A DNA stretch of 11,566 nt from Acidobacteriota bacterium (GCA_021799405.1 JAJZAL010000166.1:1-11566); one strand, 5' to 3'. Positions 1 to 7,151 are shown, numbered from the stretch's first letter. Translations and numbers: made by a program. Notes: generated by a model not told the origin, from the letters alone.

Positions 1-50
1 ACCAGTCCATGGGGCATTTTGGAAAGGATACACCGCGCTGTTGAGGCCTT

Positions 51-82
51 CCCAGGTCTCAAAATCGAGACCTGGGGCACCC
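51..82 (-). repeat. Dispersed hairpin repeat, copy 1 (GGGTGCCCCA type)
   Basis: Read on the minus strand this is a GGGTGCCCCA lead-in running into a stem-loop. On the plus strand the arms are CCCAGGTCTC (51-60) and GAGACCTGGG (67-76), a perfect 10-bp stem around a 6-nt loop. The 32-nt element matches positions 8704-8735 on the other strand at 28 of 32 positions. The two stem differences form one compensatory base-pair change and the other two differences lie in the loop. This looks like a dispersed intergenic repeat whose structure is maintained. Its function is unknown. Confidence 0.75.
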
Positions 83-116
83 AAAGGTGGTGGTTGGGCG
101 CGCATCCCCAGGGCCA

Positions 117-136
117 CCCGCCTTTGCTAGGGCGGG
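117..136. repeat. GC-rich stem-loop
   Basis: CCCGCC (117-122) pairs with GGCGGG (131-136) across an 8-nt loop. No T-run follows on either strand, so it is not a canonical intrinsic terminator. It lies about 35 bp from copy 1 of the GGGTGCCCCA hairpin and may belong to the same composite intergenic element. Confidence 0.5.
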
Positions 137-340
137 ATTGGCCAACGACTCTCAGGTCAGTCCTCGCAGTCCAGTATCGCGCCAATTGATCTCACTACCG
201 GTCGAAAGAACGCTCTGAATTCAGCAAGAGCCCGAATTACCGGCTTACGGGACCTTTGACGAATTTTCTCTCCAGATGCGATCGAGTGGCGCTGGTTGTC
301 CAGGAAAGCGCTGTCCCAGTCTAGGAAAGCAACGCCGAAT

Positions 341-1258
341 CTAACATTGCGCTCTTCCGGATGCCATTGCTGTTGCCGCAGCCTGCTCGTGGGCGTGGTA
401 GCTCGAGCGCACCAGAGGTCCGGACTCCACGTGGCGGAAGCCCATTCTGAGGGCCTCCGTCTTCAACTCGGCGAACTCGCGCGGAGTGTAGAGGCGGGCC
501 ATCGGCAGGTGGTTGCGCGAGGGGCGCAGATACTGGCCGATGGTGAGAATGTCGCAGCCCACAGTGGCCAGATCTCGAAAGACCTGGAGCAGCTCGTGGG
601 TTTCTTCGCCCAGCCCCACCATGACACCGGATTTGGTTACGCCTTCGGGGCGAAGCTCCTTGGCGTAGCGCAGCAGTTCGAGCGTGCGCTCGTAGCGCGC
701 GCCGGAACGCACGGCGCGGTAGAGACGCGGGACCGATTCAGTGTTGTGATTGAGCACCTCGGGACGCGCTTCGACGACAATGCGGATGGCCTCGCGGTCG
801 CCCTGGAAGTCGGGGATGAGCACCTCGACGCGACAGCCGGGAGCCTGGCGGCGAATCTCCTCGATGACCATCGCAAAGGCACGCGCCCCACCGGCCAGGT
901 CATCGTCGCGGTTGACGCTGGTGACAACGGCATGCTGCAAGCCAAGGGCGGCTACGGCCTCGGCCACGCGGCGCGGCTCCTCGAAGTCGATGGGCTCCGG
1001 CCGGCCCTTGGGCACAGCGCAAAAGCCGCAGCGGCGGGTGCAGAGATTGCCCAGCATCATGAAGGTCGCGGTCTTGTGATGCCAGCACTCGCCGATGTTG
1101 GGGCACTGCGCGCTCTCGCAGACCGTGTGCAGGCCGAGCGAACGGGCCAGGCGCTTCAGGTCGTGATAATTCTCACCCACCGGCGCGCGCGCCTTGAGCC
1201 ACTCGGGCTTGGGCGCCGGCAGCCGCCGCGCCGGCTCAATCTGCACCAGTTCCATCAC
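341..1258 (-). CDS. lipA: Lipoyl synthase (radical SAM)
   Basis: LipA inserts two sulfur atoms into the octanoyl group on lipoyl domains of 2-oxoacid dehydrogenases and the glycine cleavage H protein, completing lipoyl cofactor assembly in the cytoplasm. The product is 305 residues, normal for the family. The auxiliary-cluster cysteines form CESAQCPNIGEC (Cys47, 52, 58) and the radical SAM motif is CTRRCGFC (Cys73, 77, 80). The C-terminal RSSYHA (284-289) carries the conserved serine that ligates the auxiliary cluster. The reading begins with GTG at 1258 followed directly by ATG at 1255, and either could be used. There is no convincing Shine-Dalgarno, but a TACAAT box ends 6 nt before the GTG, which fits a leaderless transcript. 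The gene stands alone; no lipB or dehydrogenase genes are in view. It is divergent from the deacetylase gene. Confidence 0.97.
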   Translation of the reverse strand: MMELVQIEPARRLPAPKPEWLKARAPVGENYHDLKRLARSLGLHTVCESAQCPNIGECWHHKTATFMMLGNLCTRRCGFCAVPKGRPEPIDFEEPRRVAEAVAALGLQHAVVTSVNRDDDLAGGARAFAMVIEEIRRQAPGCRVEVLIPDFQGDREAIRIVVEARPEVLNHNTESVPRLYRAVRSGARYERTLELLRYAKELRPEGVTKSGVMVGLGEETHELLQVFRDLATVGCDILTIGQYLRPSRNHLPMARLYTPREFAELKTEALRMGFRHVESGPLVRSSYHAHEQAAATAMASGRAQC

Positions 1259-1264
1259 GCTTTC

Positions 1265-1270
1265 ATTGTA
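1265..1270 (-). promoter_or_regulatory. Candidate -10 box for lipA
   Basis: TACAAT on the minus strand (1270 to 1265) matches the TATAAT consensus at five of six positions. Counting from its last base, +1 falls on position 1258, the G of the GTG start. No clear -35 hexamer is visible at the usual distance. It fits a leaderless lipA mRNA and resembles the arrangement at dacB. Confidence 0.4.
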
Positions 1271-1307
1271 GCTGCAGCGGAACGTATCCGGCCGCGTCTA
1301 AATAAGT

Positions 1308-1335
1308 TGCTACACTGCCTTGGAGCACTCGGAGG
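1308..1335 (+). promoter_or_regulatory. Extended -10 and strong RBS of the deacetylase gene
   Basis: TGCTACACT (1308-1316) is an extended -10 (TGn plus TACACT). It predicts a start of transcription near 1323. GGAGG (1331-1335) lies 9 nt before the ATG at 1345 and is a strong ribosome binding site that fixes this start. The same nine bases, TGCTACACT, precede dacB on the minus strand at 4881-4873. I see no good -35. Confidence 0.45.
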
Positions 1336-1344
1336 AAATAGTAG

Positions 1345-2328
1345 ATGTGGAGACGGTGGCTGGCGGTTTTGGCGCTAGGCACAATGCTATCGGTGTGGCC
1401 CGCGAGGGCGGAATCATTACGTTCCGTTGATCATGCGGTACAACCGGCACCCGTGAAAAAGCAGGCGCGGCTAAAGGCGCATCCGGTGGTTGCGCTCACC
1501 TTTGACGATATGCCCGCAGCGGGCGACCTGGAGCCGAACGATACCCGCGTGCGGATCGCTACTGCCTTGAGTTCCGTGCTGAAGGCGCATGGCCTGAAGG
1601 GCGTTTATGGCTTTGTGAATGCCAGCGACATGGAAGGCGATTCCGACGCCCAGGAGGCCCTGCGCATCTGGGTGCGGTCAGGCATGAACATCGGCAGCCA
1701 CACCTGGTCGCACCCCTCCCTCAGCGACGTAACCGCGGAAGCCTACATCCAGGACATCGCACGCAATGAGCCGGTGCTGGCTGAATACGGAAAAAGGCAC
1801 GACTGGCGCTGGTTCCGTTACCCCTATTTGGAAGAAGGAGATACGCTGGAAAAGCGCAATATGGTGCGTACCTGGCTCCGCCAGCACCACTACCGCATCG
1901 CGCAGGTGACCCTCAATTTTGACGACGACGCCTGGGACGACCCCTACCACCGCTGCATGGTGAAGCATGACGACGCGGGCATAGCCTGGCTGAAGCAGAG
2001 CTACCTTCAAAACGCAGCCGAATACCTCCGCGTGGGCCGCGAGGAAGAGCAAATTGCCTTCGGCCGCGAGGTTCCCAATGTGCTGCTGTTGCACGAAACC
2101 GCCTTTACCACGCTGATGTTGCCGGATTTGCTGGAGATCCTGCAGAAGCAGGGTTTCCGCTTCGAGACGCTGCCCAAGGTCGAGCGGAACCGGGTTTACT
2201 CGATGGACCCCGGTGCTGCTCTCAAGGATGGTGGCACTCTCCCCAATCAGTTTTTGGATTCGCGGCATCTGCCGTATCCGCCGTCGACGCCCGAGCCTTA
2301 TGACAAGCTGGATAGCCTGTGCAAGTAA
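1345..2328 (+). CDS. Secreted polysaccharide deacetylase (NodB-like, CE4 family)
   Basis: The 327-residue product belongs to the metal-dependent NodB-homology (carbohydrate esterase 4) family, whose members remove N- or O-acetyl groups from chitooligosaccharides, peptidoglycan or exopolysaccharide. Visible motifs are TFDD (52-55; catalytic base and metal Asp), SHTWSH (118-123; metal His119 and His123), RYP (158-160) and LLLHE (248-251; His250), in the canonical order. A Sec signal peptide covers about residues 1-22 (MWRRW, then a hydrophobic core) with a likely cleavage after ARA, so the enzyme acts in the periplasm or outside. The start is fixed by a GGAGG 9 nt upstream. The tail after about residue 285 lies outside the NodB core and its role is unclear. 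The substrate cannot be read from sequence. It is a single-gene unit, divergent from lipA and convergent with the dacB operon. Confidence 0.88.
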   Translation: MWRRWLAVLALGTMLSVWPARAESLRSVDHAVQPAPVKKQARLKAHPVVALTFDDMPAAGDLEPNDTRVRIATALSSVLKAHGLKGVYGFVNASDMEGDSDAQEALRIWVRSGMNIGSHTWSHPSLSDVTAEAYIQDIARNEPVLAEYGKRHDWRWFRYPYLEEGDTLEKRNMVRTWLRQHHYRIAQVTLNFDDDAWDDPYHRCMVKHDDAGIAWLKQSYLQNAAEYLRVGREEEQIAFGREVPNVLLLHETAFTTLMLPDLLEILQKQGFRFETLPKVERNRVYSMDPGAALKDGGTLPNQFLDSRHLPYPPSTPEPYDKLDSLCK

Positions 2329-2363
2329 ACCACTTCTCATTCGGGAGTAAACCGAAGCAGGGT

Positions 2364-2401
2364 ATCCGCCGCAGCGGATGGCGCTTCCCTCAAGGAAGCG
2401 C
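2364..2401. terminator. Paired stem-loops between convergent genes
   Basis: Two perfect stem-loops sit back to back in the 119-bp gap between the deacetylase stop and the stop of the opposing operon. They are ATCCGC/GCGGAT (2364-2369 with 2374-2379, 4-nt loop) and GCGCTTCC/GGAAGCGC (2381-2388 with 2394-2401, 5-nt loop). A weak T-containing stretch, GTTTCATT, follows on the plus strand. The position suggests a bidirectional terminator, but without a proper U-tract the call is tentative. A 12-bp perfect palindrome, TTGAGGCCTCAA (2411-2422), lies just beyond. Confidence 0.45.
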
Positions 2402-2447
2402 GACGTTTCATTGAGGCCTCAAGGGCTGTATCGGAAGGAGAAGTGCC

Positions 2448-2855
2448 TCATTTCAGCTTGCTGCGCACTTCGGTCCGGATCAGATAAAGGAAGAACACCA
2501 TGTTCAGCAGGCCCTGCACAAGGTAGGGAAGCTGGTGCTGCGTGGAAAATTTCCAGAGGAAGAGTCCCGCCAGCATAAGTGCGGCAGAGAGCGTGAGTGC
2601 CCAGGCCCAGCGCAGCATCAGCATCAGACCCAGGCCCGCCGCGATAAAGAGCGCAGAAAAGATGAGGAAGGGCGGCGGCACGTGCCCGCCCGCCACACCG
2701 AGAATGTTGATTCCCGCCAGCACCAGCATGTAGAGAGCGATGGCGGCCAGGCCAGGGGGCGGAAGCCCCCTGCGTCCTGGTGGTTGCAGACGCACCACGC
2801 CGGGCTTGGCGCCGGATTCGCTCTTCGCGCTGTCTCTCGTGGGTTCGTCGCTCAT
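2448..2855 (-). CDS. Small four-helix inner-membrane protein, unknown function
   Basis: I do not recognise a named family. The 135-residue product has a hydrophilic, proline- and charge-rich N-terminus (1-33) and then four predicted membrane helices at about 35-55, 61-81, 83-101 and 110-126. It ends in a short basic tail. No catalytic, heme or metal-binding motif stands out. Its ATG overlaps the TGA of the upstream cytochrome gene as ATGA (2855-2852), so the two are very likely translationally coupled. That places it as the third gene of the dacB-cytochrome c unit. A role as membrane partner or anchor for the cytochrome is conceivable but is only an inference from position. Confidence 0.8.
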   Translation of the reverse strand: MSDEPTRDSAKSESGAKPGVVRLQPPGRRGLPPPGLAAIALYMLVLAGINILGVAGGHVPPPFLIFSALFIAAGLGLMLMLRWAWALTLSAALMLAGLFLWKFSTQHQLPYLVQGLLNMVFFLYLIRTEVRSKLK

Positions 2856-3217
2856 AGCGTATGCAGGTAGGCCAGCAGATCCTGGAGCTGGCTGTCTGTA
2901 ATTGCGGTGGCGGGCATCAGACCGTGTCCATGCAGGATGATGTCCGTCAAGCGCTCATTGGTGGGCGGCGCGCCGGAGGGCATGGATTTGAGCTTGGTGA
3001 GCGCCTGCAGCCCCGGCCCGTGCAGGCCGCGCGTGGTAGTGGGATAGTGGCAGCGGGCGCATTTGGCCTGAAATATCACAGCCCCGCGCCGCTCCTGTGC
3101 GTTCCACTGCGAGGGCGGCATCGACGGCGGCAGCGGCTTGCACCCCGCCAGACCACCGGCGAGGACACCTGCACAAATCAGCGCTGCAAAGTAGATAGAA
3201 AAAGACCGGCTTCGCAT
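2852..3217 (-). CDS. Lipoprotein mono-heme c-type cytochrome
   Basis: A 121-residue class I cytochrome c. The N-terminus is a lipoprotein signal ending in the lipobox LAGC (Cys26), so the mature protein should be lipid-anchored on the periplasmic side. The heme site is CARCH (Cys53, Cys56, His57), and Met101 in GLMPATAI is the expected distal axial ligand. The C-terminal LQDLLAYLHTL is the usual final helix. It probably carries electrons, but partner and potential cannot be deduced. It starts 20 bp after the dacB stop codon and overlaps the next gene by 4 bp. AGAGG lies only 3 nt from the ATG, a poor ribosome-site spacing. A TATCAT box (3232-3227) could be an internal promoter giving a 3-nt leader, though translation from the dacB message is equally possible. 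Confidence 0.9.
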   Translation of the reverse strand: MRSRSFSIYFAALICAGVLAGGLAGCKPLPPSMPPSQWNAQERRGAVIFQAKCARCHYPTTTRGLHGPGLQALTKLKSMPSGAPPTNERLTDIILHGHGLMPATAITDSQLQDLLAYLHTL

Positions 3218-3237
3218 CTGCCTCTGATGATACAGGG

Positions 3238-4866
3238 TCAGTCAACCGCGGCGATCGCCTCGGCAATGTGGTCAATGGCCCGGACATCGGCCGCGCTCCC
3301 CGGCCGTCCGCCGTTAATCAGGATCGAAAAGACAAGCGTCTTGCCGCTGGCCGCGGTCAGATAGCCGGATAATGTATTCACTCCGTCAAGCGTGCCGGTC
3401 TTGGCCCAGAGCTTTCCCCTGAGGGGCGTGTCCCGAAAGCGGTACACCAGCGTGCCATCTACGCCGCCAACCGGCAAACTGGCGCGCCAGGCCTGGCCCC
3501 ATGGCTGCCGCGCGGCATAGGCAAGCAGTTTGGTGAAGGCGCGCGGGGCGATGCGGTCGTCGGGGCTCAGGCCGGAGCCGTCGTAGAGGAAGAAATCGCT
3601 GTCGTCTACGCCGGCGTCCACCAGAAACTGCCGCACCACGCGCGCGCCCTGAGTAAAGCTGCCGGAGCTTCCATACAGCTTGCCCAGCAGCCGCAACAGC
3701 AGCTCCGCGTGCAGATTCAGGCTGTTTTTGGTGGTAGCCGTGATGTCCTCAGCCACCGGCACGGAGACGTGCCGGGCCAGGACGCGGCGGCCGTCCAGCG
3801 GCGCCTCGATGGTGTTGATTTGTACCGGGTTCAATTTGAGCGGCTGGGCGCGTTCGGCGGCAAATTGGCCGGTTCCGTTCGGCTCCTGATGCGCGGCAAC
3901 GGCTGATCCGGTCACATGAATGCCCCGCCGTAGCAGCGCGTCCACGAAAGCCGATGCCGTGAACTGCGCGGGATCATCAATGGCCAACAGGACATGGATA
4001 CCTTCGGGCGATACCGTGCCCCATGTACGCACCATCAGCGAGCCTGGCCGGCGCTCCATGCCGGGGTGCGCCGTCTCGCCGGGGGGCGCGAGCTTCATGT
4101 TGTTGTCAAGAGTGTAGTAGTCCACCTTGGGCGTCCAACGGGCGGCAATGGTATCAGGGGCATCGGGATCGGGCGCAAGCGTCACCTCTTCGGTGTTGTC
4201 ATTAAAAGTAAGCGCGGAGACGGGCGCGCCATAGCTCCATTGCAGATCGTTCCAGCTCCAGCCCTGCCCGTACGGTTCGTTGAGAAAGTAGCTGTCGTCG
4301 CCCACCACGTTGCCATCGACGGTGCGCACGCCGGACTGCAATACCTCCTGGGCCATCAGATCAAGCGCGGCAGTTGGGCTCGGCGGCGCAGCTCTGGTCT
4401 GAGTAGCTGCGGGTTCAGCTTGCGACTGATAAGGATAGCGCCGCCCGTTCATCGTGGGATCGCCCGAGCCGAGCAGGATCAGGTTGCCGTGGAGCACGCC
4501 GGCCGCGTCGACCTCGCCGCCGGCCACGACGCTGGTGGTCCAGGTGAGTGTCTCCACCGGCAGCAGCGCAAACGCGGCTGCGGTCGTCGTGAGTTTGGCG
4601 CACGAGGCGGGAATGAACAACCGATCCTCGTTGAGCCCGTAGACAGGCAGTCCGTCGAGCGTGGTCACGCTGATGCCAAACTGCGCGTGGCTCAGGGCTG
4701 GCTCGGCGAGAATTGACTCGATGCGCTCTGCAAGCGTTCCTTGGGCCGCGGTACGTTCTGCCGAACGCGCCGCCGGCTGCCGGTGCCGTTTTTGCGCGCT
4801 CAACCCGGTGCAAGAGATCAGAGACGCCGCCAGTACAACCGCCAGAATCCGCCCAAAAGTTTTCAT
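3238..4866 (-). CDS. dacB: D-alanyl-D-alanine carboxypeptidase/endopeptidase (PBP4, S13)
   Basis: A 542-residue low-molecular-mass penicillin-binding protein of peptidase family S13. It trims terminal D-Ala and hydrolyses D-Ala-mDAP cross-links in periplasmic peptidoglycan. All three active-site motifs are present: SCAK (Ser88 nucleophile, Lys91), SLN (382-384) and KTG (489-491), with the typical DGSGLS (429-434). The long insert between the first two motifs is normal for this family. The N-terminus has a signal with LISC at 16-19, so it may be a lipoprotein, or be cleaved near LSAQ. The frame stays open upstream to 4974, but those 36 extra residues are hydrophilic and would bury the signal peptide. 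I therefore take ATG 4866. That ATG lacks a Shine-Dalgarno and sits exactly 6 nt after an extended -10 box, consistent with a leaderless mRNA. It is the first gene of an operon with a cytochrome c and a membrane protein. Confidence 0.93.
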   Translation of the reverse strand: MKTFGRILAVVLAASLISCTGLSAQKRHRQPAARSAERTAAQGTLAERIESILAEPALSHAQFGISVTTLDGLPVYGLNEDRLFIPASCAKLTTTAAAFALLPVETLTWTTSVVAGGEVDAAGVLHGNLILLGSGDPTMNGRRYPYQSQAEPAATQTRAAPPSPTAALDLMAQEVLQSGVRTVDGNVVGDDSYFLNEPYGQGWSWNDLQWSYGAPVSALTFNDNTEEVTLAPDPDAPDTIAARWTPKVDYYTLDNNMKLAPPGETAHPGMERRPGSLMVRTWGTVSPEGIHVLLAIDDPAQFTASAFVDALLRRGIHVTGSAVAAHQEPNGTGQFAAERAQPLKLNPVQINTIEAPLDGRRVLARHVSVPVAEDITATTKNSLNLHAELLLRLLGKLYGSSGSFTQGARVVRQFLVDAGVDDSDFFLYDGSGLSPDDRIAPRAFTKLLAYAARQPWGQAWRASLPVGGVDGTLVYRFRDTPLRGKLWAKTGTLDGVNTLSGYLTAASGKTLVFSILINGGRPGSAADVRAIDHIAEAIAAVD

Positions 4867-4872
4867 GCCCGG

Positions 4873-4881
4873 AGTGTAGCA
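4873..4881 (-). promoter_or_regulatory. Extended -10 box of the dacB operon
   Basis: TGCTACACT reads on the minus strand from 4881 to 4873, an extended -10 identical over nine bases to the one before the deacetylase gene. Its last base is 7 nt from position 4866, so the predicted +1 coincides with the A of the dacB ATG. This would make dacB leaderless and explains why no ribosome binding site is visible. No -35 hexamer is evident, which is usual for extended -10 promoters. Confidence 0.5.
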
Positions 4882-4994
4882 GGAGGCTCGCCGCTTACGG
4901 CGTACCATCGAGATGGGAGCTTCGACTTTCGGCGTTGAGGCATCTTGCAATTGAGGACTTATCTCCGTCACCATGCGAGGACCGGTAAGAAGCA

Positions 4995-5924
4995 GTGAGA
5001 ACGTTCGATAGATATGCCGCTGGTTGGCGCCTGCGCACCCGCACGCTCGATCTGGGCGGGCGCACGCTGGTCATGGGCGTGGTTAACATCACGCCCGACT
5101 CCTTCAGTGACGGCGGCGCCTTTCTCGCGCCGGAAGCTGCGGTGACCCACGCACTGCAATTGCTCGAGGAGGGAGCCGACCTGCTCGATCTGGGGGCGGA
5201 GAGCACGCGGCCCGGCTCGCGCGCAGGCGGTTCGTCCTCGGCTCCCCTGGTGAGCGCCGAAGAGGAACAGGAACGGCTCCTGCCCGTGCTTGAAGGTGTT
5301 TTGCGCGCGCGGCCCGGGACGATGATTTCAGTGGATACGTACAAAGCCGCCACGGCGCGCGCGGCCCTCGCCGCCGGAGCGGAGATCATCAACGACGTAA
5401 GCGGCTTCGAGTGGGATGCGGGCATCGCCGCCGTGTGTGCGGAGTTTGGCGCCGGCGTGGTACTGATGCATACGCGCGGCCGGCCCGACGAGTGGCGCGC
5501 GCAGCCGCGTCTGGCTCCTGATGTGCTGCTATCCTCGGTGCGCGATGGGCTTGCCGCCAGCCTCGCGGCAGCTTTGTCCGCTGGGATTCCGTCGGAAGCC
5601 ATAGTCCTCGACCCCGGATACGGATTCGGTAAGCGCTTTGACGAAAACTACGCGCTGCTGGCCCGCCAGGCGGAGCTGCTCGCGCTGGGCCGACCACTGC
5701 TCGTGGGTCTCAGCCGCAAGTCTTTCCTTGGGCATACGCTGGCTCCGCTCTTCGGCGGCCAGGATGCTCCCGTCGCCGCGCGCGAGTCGGCCGGCATTGC
5801 GGCGCTGGCAGCGGCGATCCTGCACGGAGCTTCGATCGTGCGCGTGCATGCGGTGCGCCCGGCGGTGGAGGCGGCGCGCATCGCCGATGCGATATTGGCC
5901 GGCGGCGTAGCCGCGCCGGAGTGA
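4995..5924 (+). CDS. folP: Dihydropteroate synthase
   Basis: FolP condenses p-aminobenzoate with 6-hydroxymethyl-dihydropterin pyrophosphate to dihydropteroate in cytoplasmic folate synthesis; it is the sulfonamide target. The 309-residue product carries the full motif set: NITPDSFSDGG (31-41), DLGAESTRPGS (65-75), ISVDT (111-115), INDVSGF (132-138), MHTRG (158-162), DPGYGFGK (206-213), SRKSFLG (240-246) and RVH (283-285). It has a rather long N-terminal lead before the first motif. An in-frame TAA at 4986-4988 means translation cannot begin before the GTG at 4995, which I take as the start. The ribosome site is weak (GGTAAGAAG). It lies divergently from dacB with about 130 bp between them and converges on the methyltransferase-family gene. 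No other folate genes are in view. Confidence 0.96.
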   Translation: MRTFDRYAAGWRLRTRTLDLGGRTLVMGVVNITPDSFSDGGAFLAPEAAVTHALQLLEEGADLLDLGAESTRPGSRAGGSSSAPLVSAEEEQERLLPVLEGVLRARPGTMISVDTYKAATARAALAAGAEIINDVSGFEWDAGIAAVCAEFGAGVVLMHTRGRPDEWRAQPRLAPDVLLSSVRDGLAASLAAALSAGIPSEAIVLDPGYGFGKRFDENYALLARQAELLALGRPLLVGLSRKSFLGHTLAPLFGGQDAPVAARESAGIAALAAAILHGASIVRVHAVRPAVEAARIADAILAGGVAAPE

Positions 5925-5973
5925 TTTCAAGCCGAAGGCTGAGCGGCCGGTGCGCTCCGATTAAGCCATTGCA

Positions 5974-6996
5974 TCATTGACTGTTCGCGCGCGCGAAATC
6001 GACCATGGCGCGCACGTTCTCATGCGGAGTGTCACGCACGACTTCACAGCCTGCGGCCACGATCCACTGCGCGCCGACCTGCTGCCGCAACGTCTCCAGC
6101 GCTTGCGTAATCGTCTCCCGAGTGCCGTTGCGAAGATCCTTCACAGGGTTCAGGTTTCCGGCCAATGTTTGCCTGGGGCCCATTTTGGCGCGCGCCTCGT
6201 CCATAGGCACGGGGAAATCGAGATCCACCATTTCACAACCGAGCGCGCCCATGCCTTCGACGATCCTGCGCGTGTTGCCGCAGATGTGCAGCCGCACGCG
6301 TCCGCCCGCGGCGTGAATCGCGTCCACCAGCTTCTTCTCCCACGGCCACACAACCTCCTTGTAAAGGCGCGGCCCAACCAGCGACGCGGCCGCATCGCCG
6401 ATGCCGATGATGTCGGCCCCGGCCCGGATCTGCGCAGCGGCGAAGCGGATGGCCGTGTCCACGGTGATGGCGAAGAGATCCTGCACAAACTCCGGATCGT
6501 CGGAGAAGTCCATCATCAGGCGGCTGATCCCGCGCAGGTCTGCCGACTCCGCGCAAGGACCTTCCACCCAGCCCTCGACAAGCAGCTCCCTGCCGGCGCG
6601 CTCGCGCAGCAGCTCGATTCCGCGGATACGGTCTTCCATGCGCCCGCCCGAAAACGGATCGGGAGGCTTCAACTGCTTGAGCGCGAGCTTGTCGGCAAGC
6701 AGCGCCTCTTCCTCGATGATCGCTGGAGGCTGATTCTCATACCACTGAATCTTCGCGCCCGCGTCGGCTGCCTCGCGCGCGGGATCGGAGATGGTGGAGA
6801 CATAGTCGAAGCCGAAGATCTCCGCCGTCTTGATTTGCGCGTCCACCAGGAGCTTGTGGTCGCACGCATATTGTCCGTACTTCACACCGAGCACATCGGC
6901 GGCAAACATCATGGTGATCGGCATACAGGGCAGGCGGTCGGGCTGCTCGCCGGCAAAAACCGCAAGAACTCGTTCACGGCCCGTCATGGCGTGCAC
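5974..6996 (-). CDS. URO-D/MtaA-type methyltransferase family protein
   Basis: The 340-residue product has the uroporphyrinogen-decarboxylase TIM-barrel fold in the MtaA/MtbA/CmuA branch, which moves methyl groups between corrinoid proteins and thiols using zinc. Numbering from the GTG start, the zinc triad is visible as HIC (His237, Cys239) and the late cysteine in AAGCEV (Cys317). The N-terminal MTGRERV...GEQPDR and C-terminal DTPHENVRAMVDFA are typical of this branch. The RQAGRY motif of true heme-pathway HemE is absent, so I reject hemE. I prefer GTG at 6996, which has AGGA 6 nt upstream. ATG at 6987 is the family-typical alternative, and a TTG at 7014 is also open. No corrinoid protein gene is in the window, so the methyl donor and acceptor are unknown. 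It is divergent from the LarA-like gene across a palindrome. Confidence 0.85.
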   Translation of the reverse strand: MHAMTGRERVLAVFAGEQPDRLPCMPITMMFAADVLGVKYGQYACDHKLLVDAQIKTAEIFGFDYVSTISDPAREAADAGAKIQWYENQPPAIIEEEALLADKLALKQLKPPDPFSGGRMEDRIRGIELLRERAGRELLVEGWVEGPCAESADLRGISRLMMDFSDDPEFVQDLFAITVDTAIRFAAAQIRAGADIIGIGDAAASLVGPRLYKEVVWPWEKKLVDAIHAAGGRVRLHICGNTRRIVEGMGALGCEMVDLDFPVPMDEARAKMGPRQTLAGNLNPVKDLRNGTRETITQALETLRQQVGAQWIVAAGCEVVRDTPHENVRAMVDFARANSQ

Positions 6997-7068
6997 ATAC
7001 TTTCCTGAAAACAATTGGAGTGTCGAAAACTCTGGACGTAGTATGGCACAGCGCGAAGGCGGCCGGAA

Positions 7069-7086
7069 AATGGCTCCGGAGCCGTT
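7069..7086. promoter_or_regulatory. Palindrome in the divergent methyltransferase/larA gap
   Basis: GGCTCCGGAGCC (7072-7083) is a perfect 12-bp palindrome, extended by AA/TT on the outside with one mismatched pair. It lies in the short region between two divergently transcribed genes, where it could be an operator for a shared regulator. A TTGACA (7085-7090) overlaps its right edge and points toward the LarA-like gene, but I find no good -10 at 16-18 bp. The palindrome is clear; the regulatory role is inferred. Confidence 0.4.
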
Positions 7087-7151
7087 GACAAATTAAAATG
7101 GCAATGAGGATGACTCCGATCGGAAAGATGCGGTTGGGCATAACAAAACAG

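Larger units (their letters stand above)
1..340. other. Gene-free stretch downstream of lipA
   Basis: I find no credible coding region here on either strand. The left part holds a 10-bp stem-loop (51-76) belonging to a repeat that recurs near 8704, and a second GC-rich stem-loop (117-136). The rest, roughly 140-340, shows only an 8-nt direct repeat AGGAAAGC (302-309 and 323-330) just past the lipA stop codon. I see no T-tract terminator for lipA. Confidence 0.6.

Noticed and set aside
296..1378. 360-codon plus-strand open frame
   Set aside because: It is antisense to lipA, whose radical SAM and RSSY motifs are unmistakable. The long frame is a by-product of GC-rich codon use.
4867..4974. N-terminal extension of dacB by 36 codons to 4974
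   Set aside because: It would place a hydrophilic segment before the signal peptide and has no ribosome site. The -10 box at 4881-4873 would lie inside the coding region.
5974..6996. True uroporphyrinogen decarboxylase (hemE)
   Set aside because: The RQAGRY substrate-binding motif is absent, while the HxC...C zinc triad of the methyltransferase branch is present.
5977..7008. 343-codon plus-strand open frame
   Set aside because: It runs antisense to the MtaA-like gene over its full length. The translation is His/Arg/Val-rich with no family motifs.
7085..7113. Standard promoter from TTGACA at 7085-7090
   Set aside because: At 16-18 bp the candidate -10s (AGGATG, GGATGA, GATGAC) are poor, and the region overlaps possible upstream start codons. 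I report only the palindrome.
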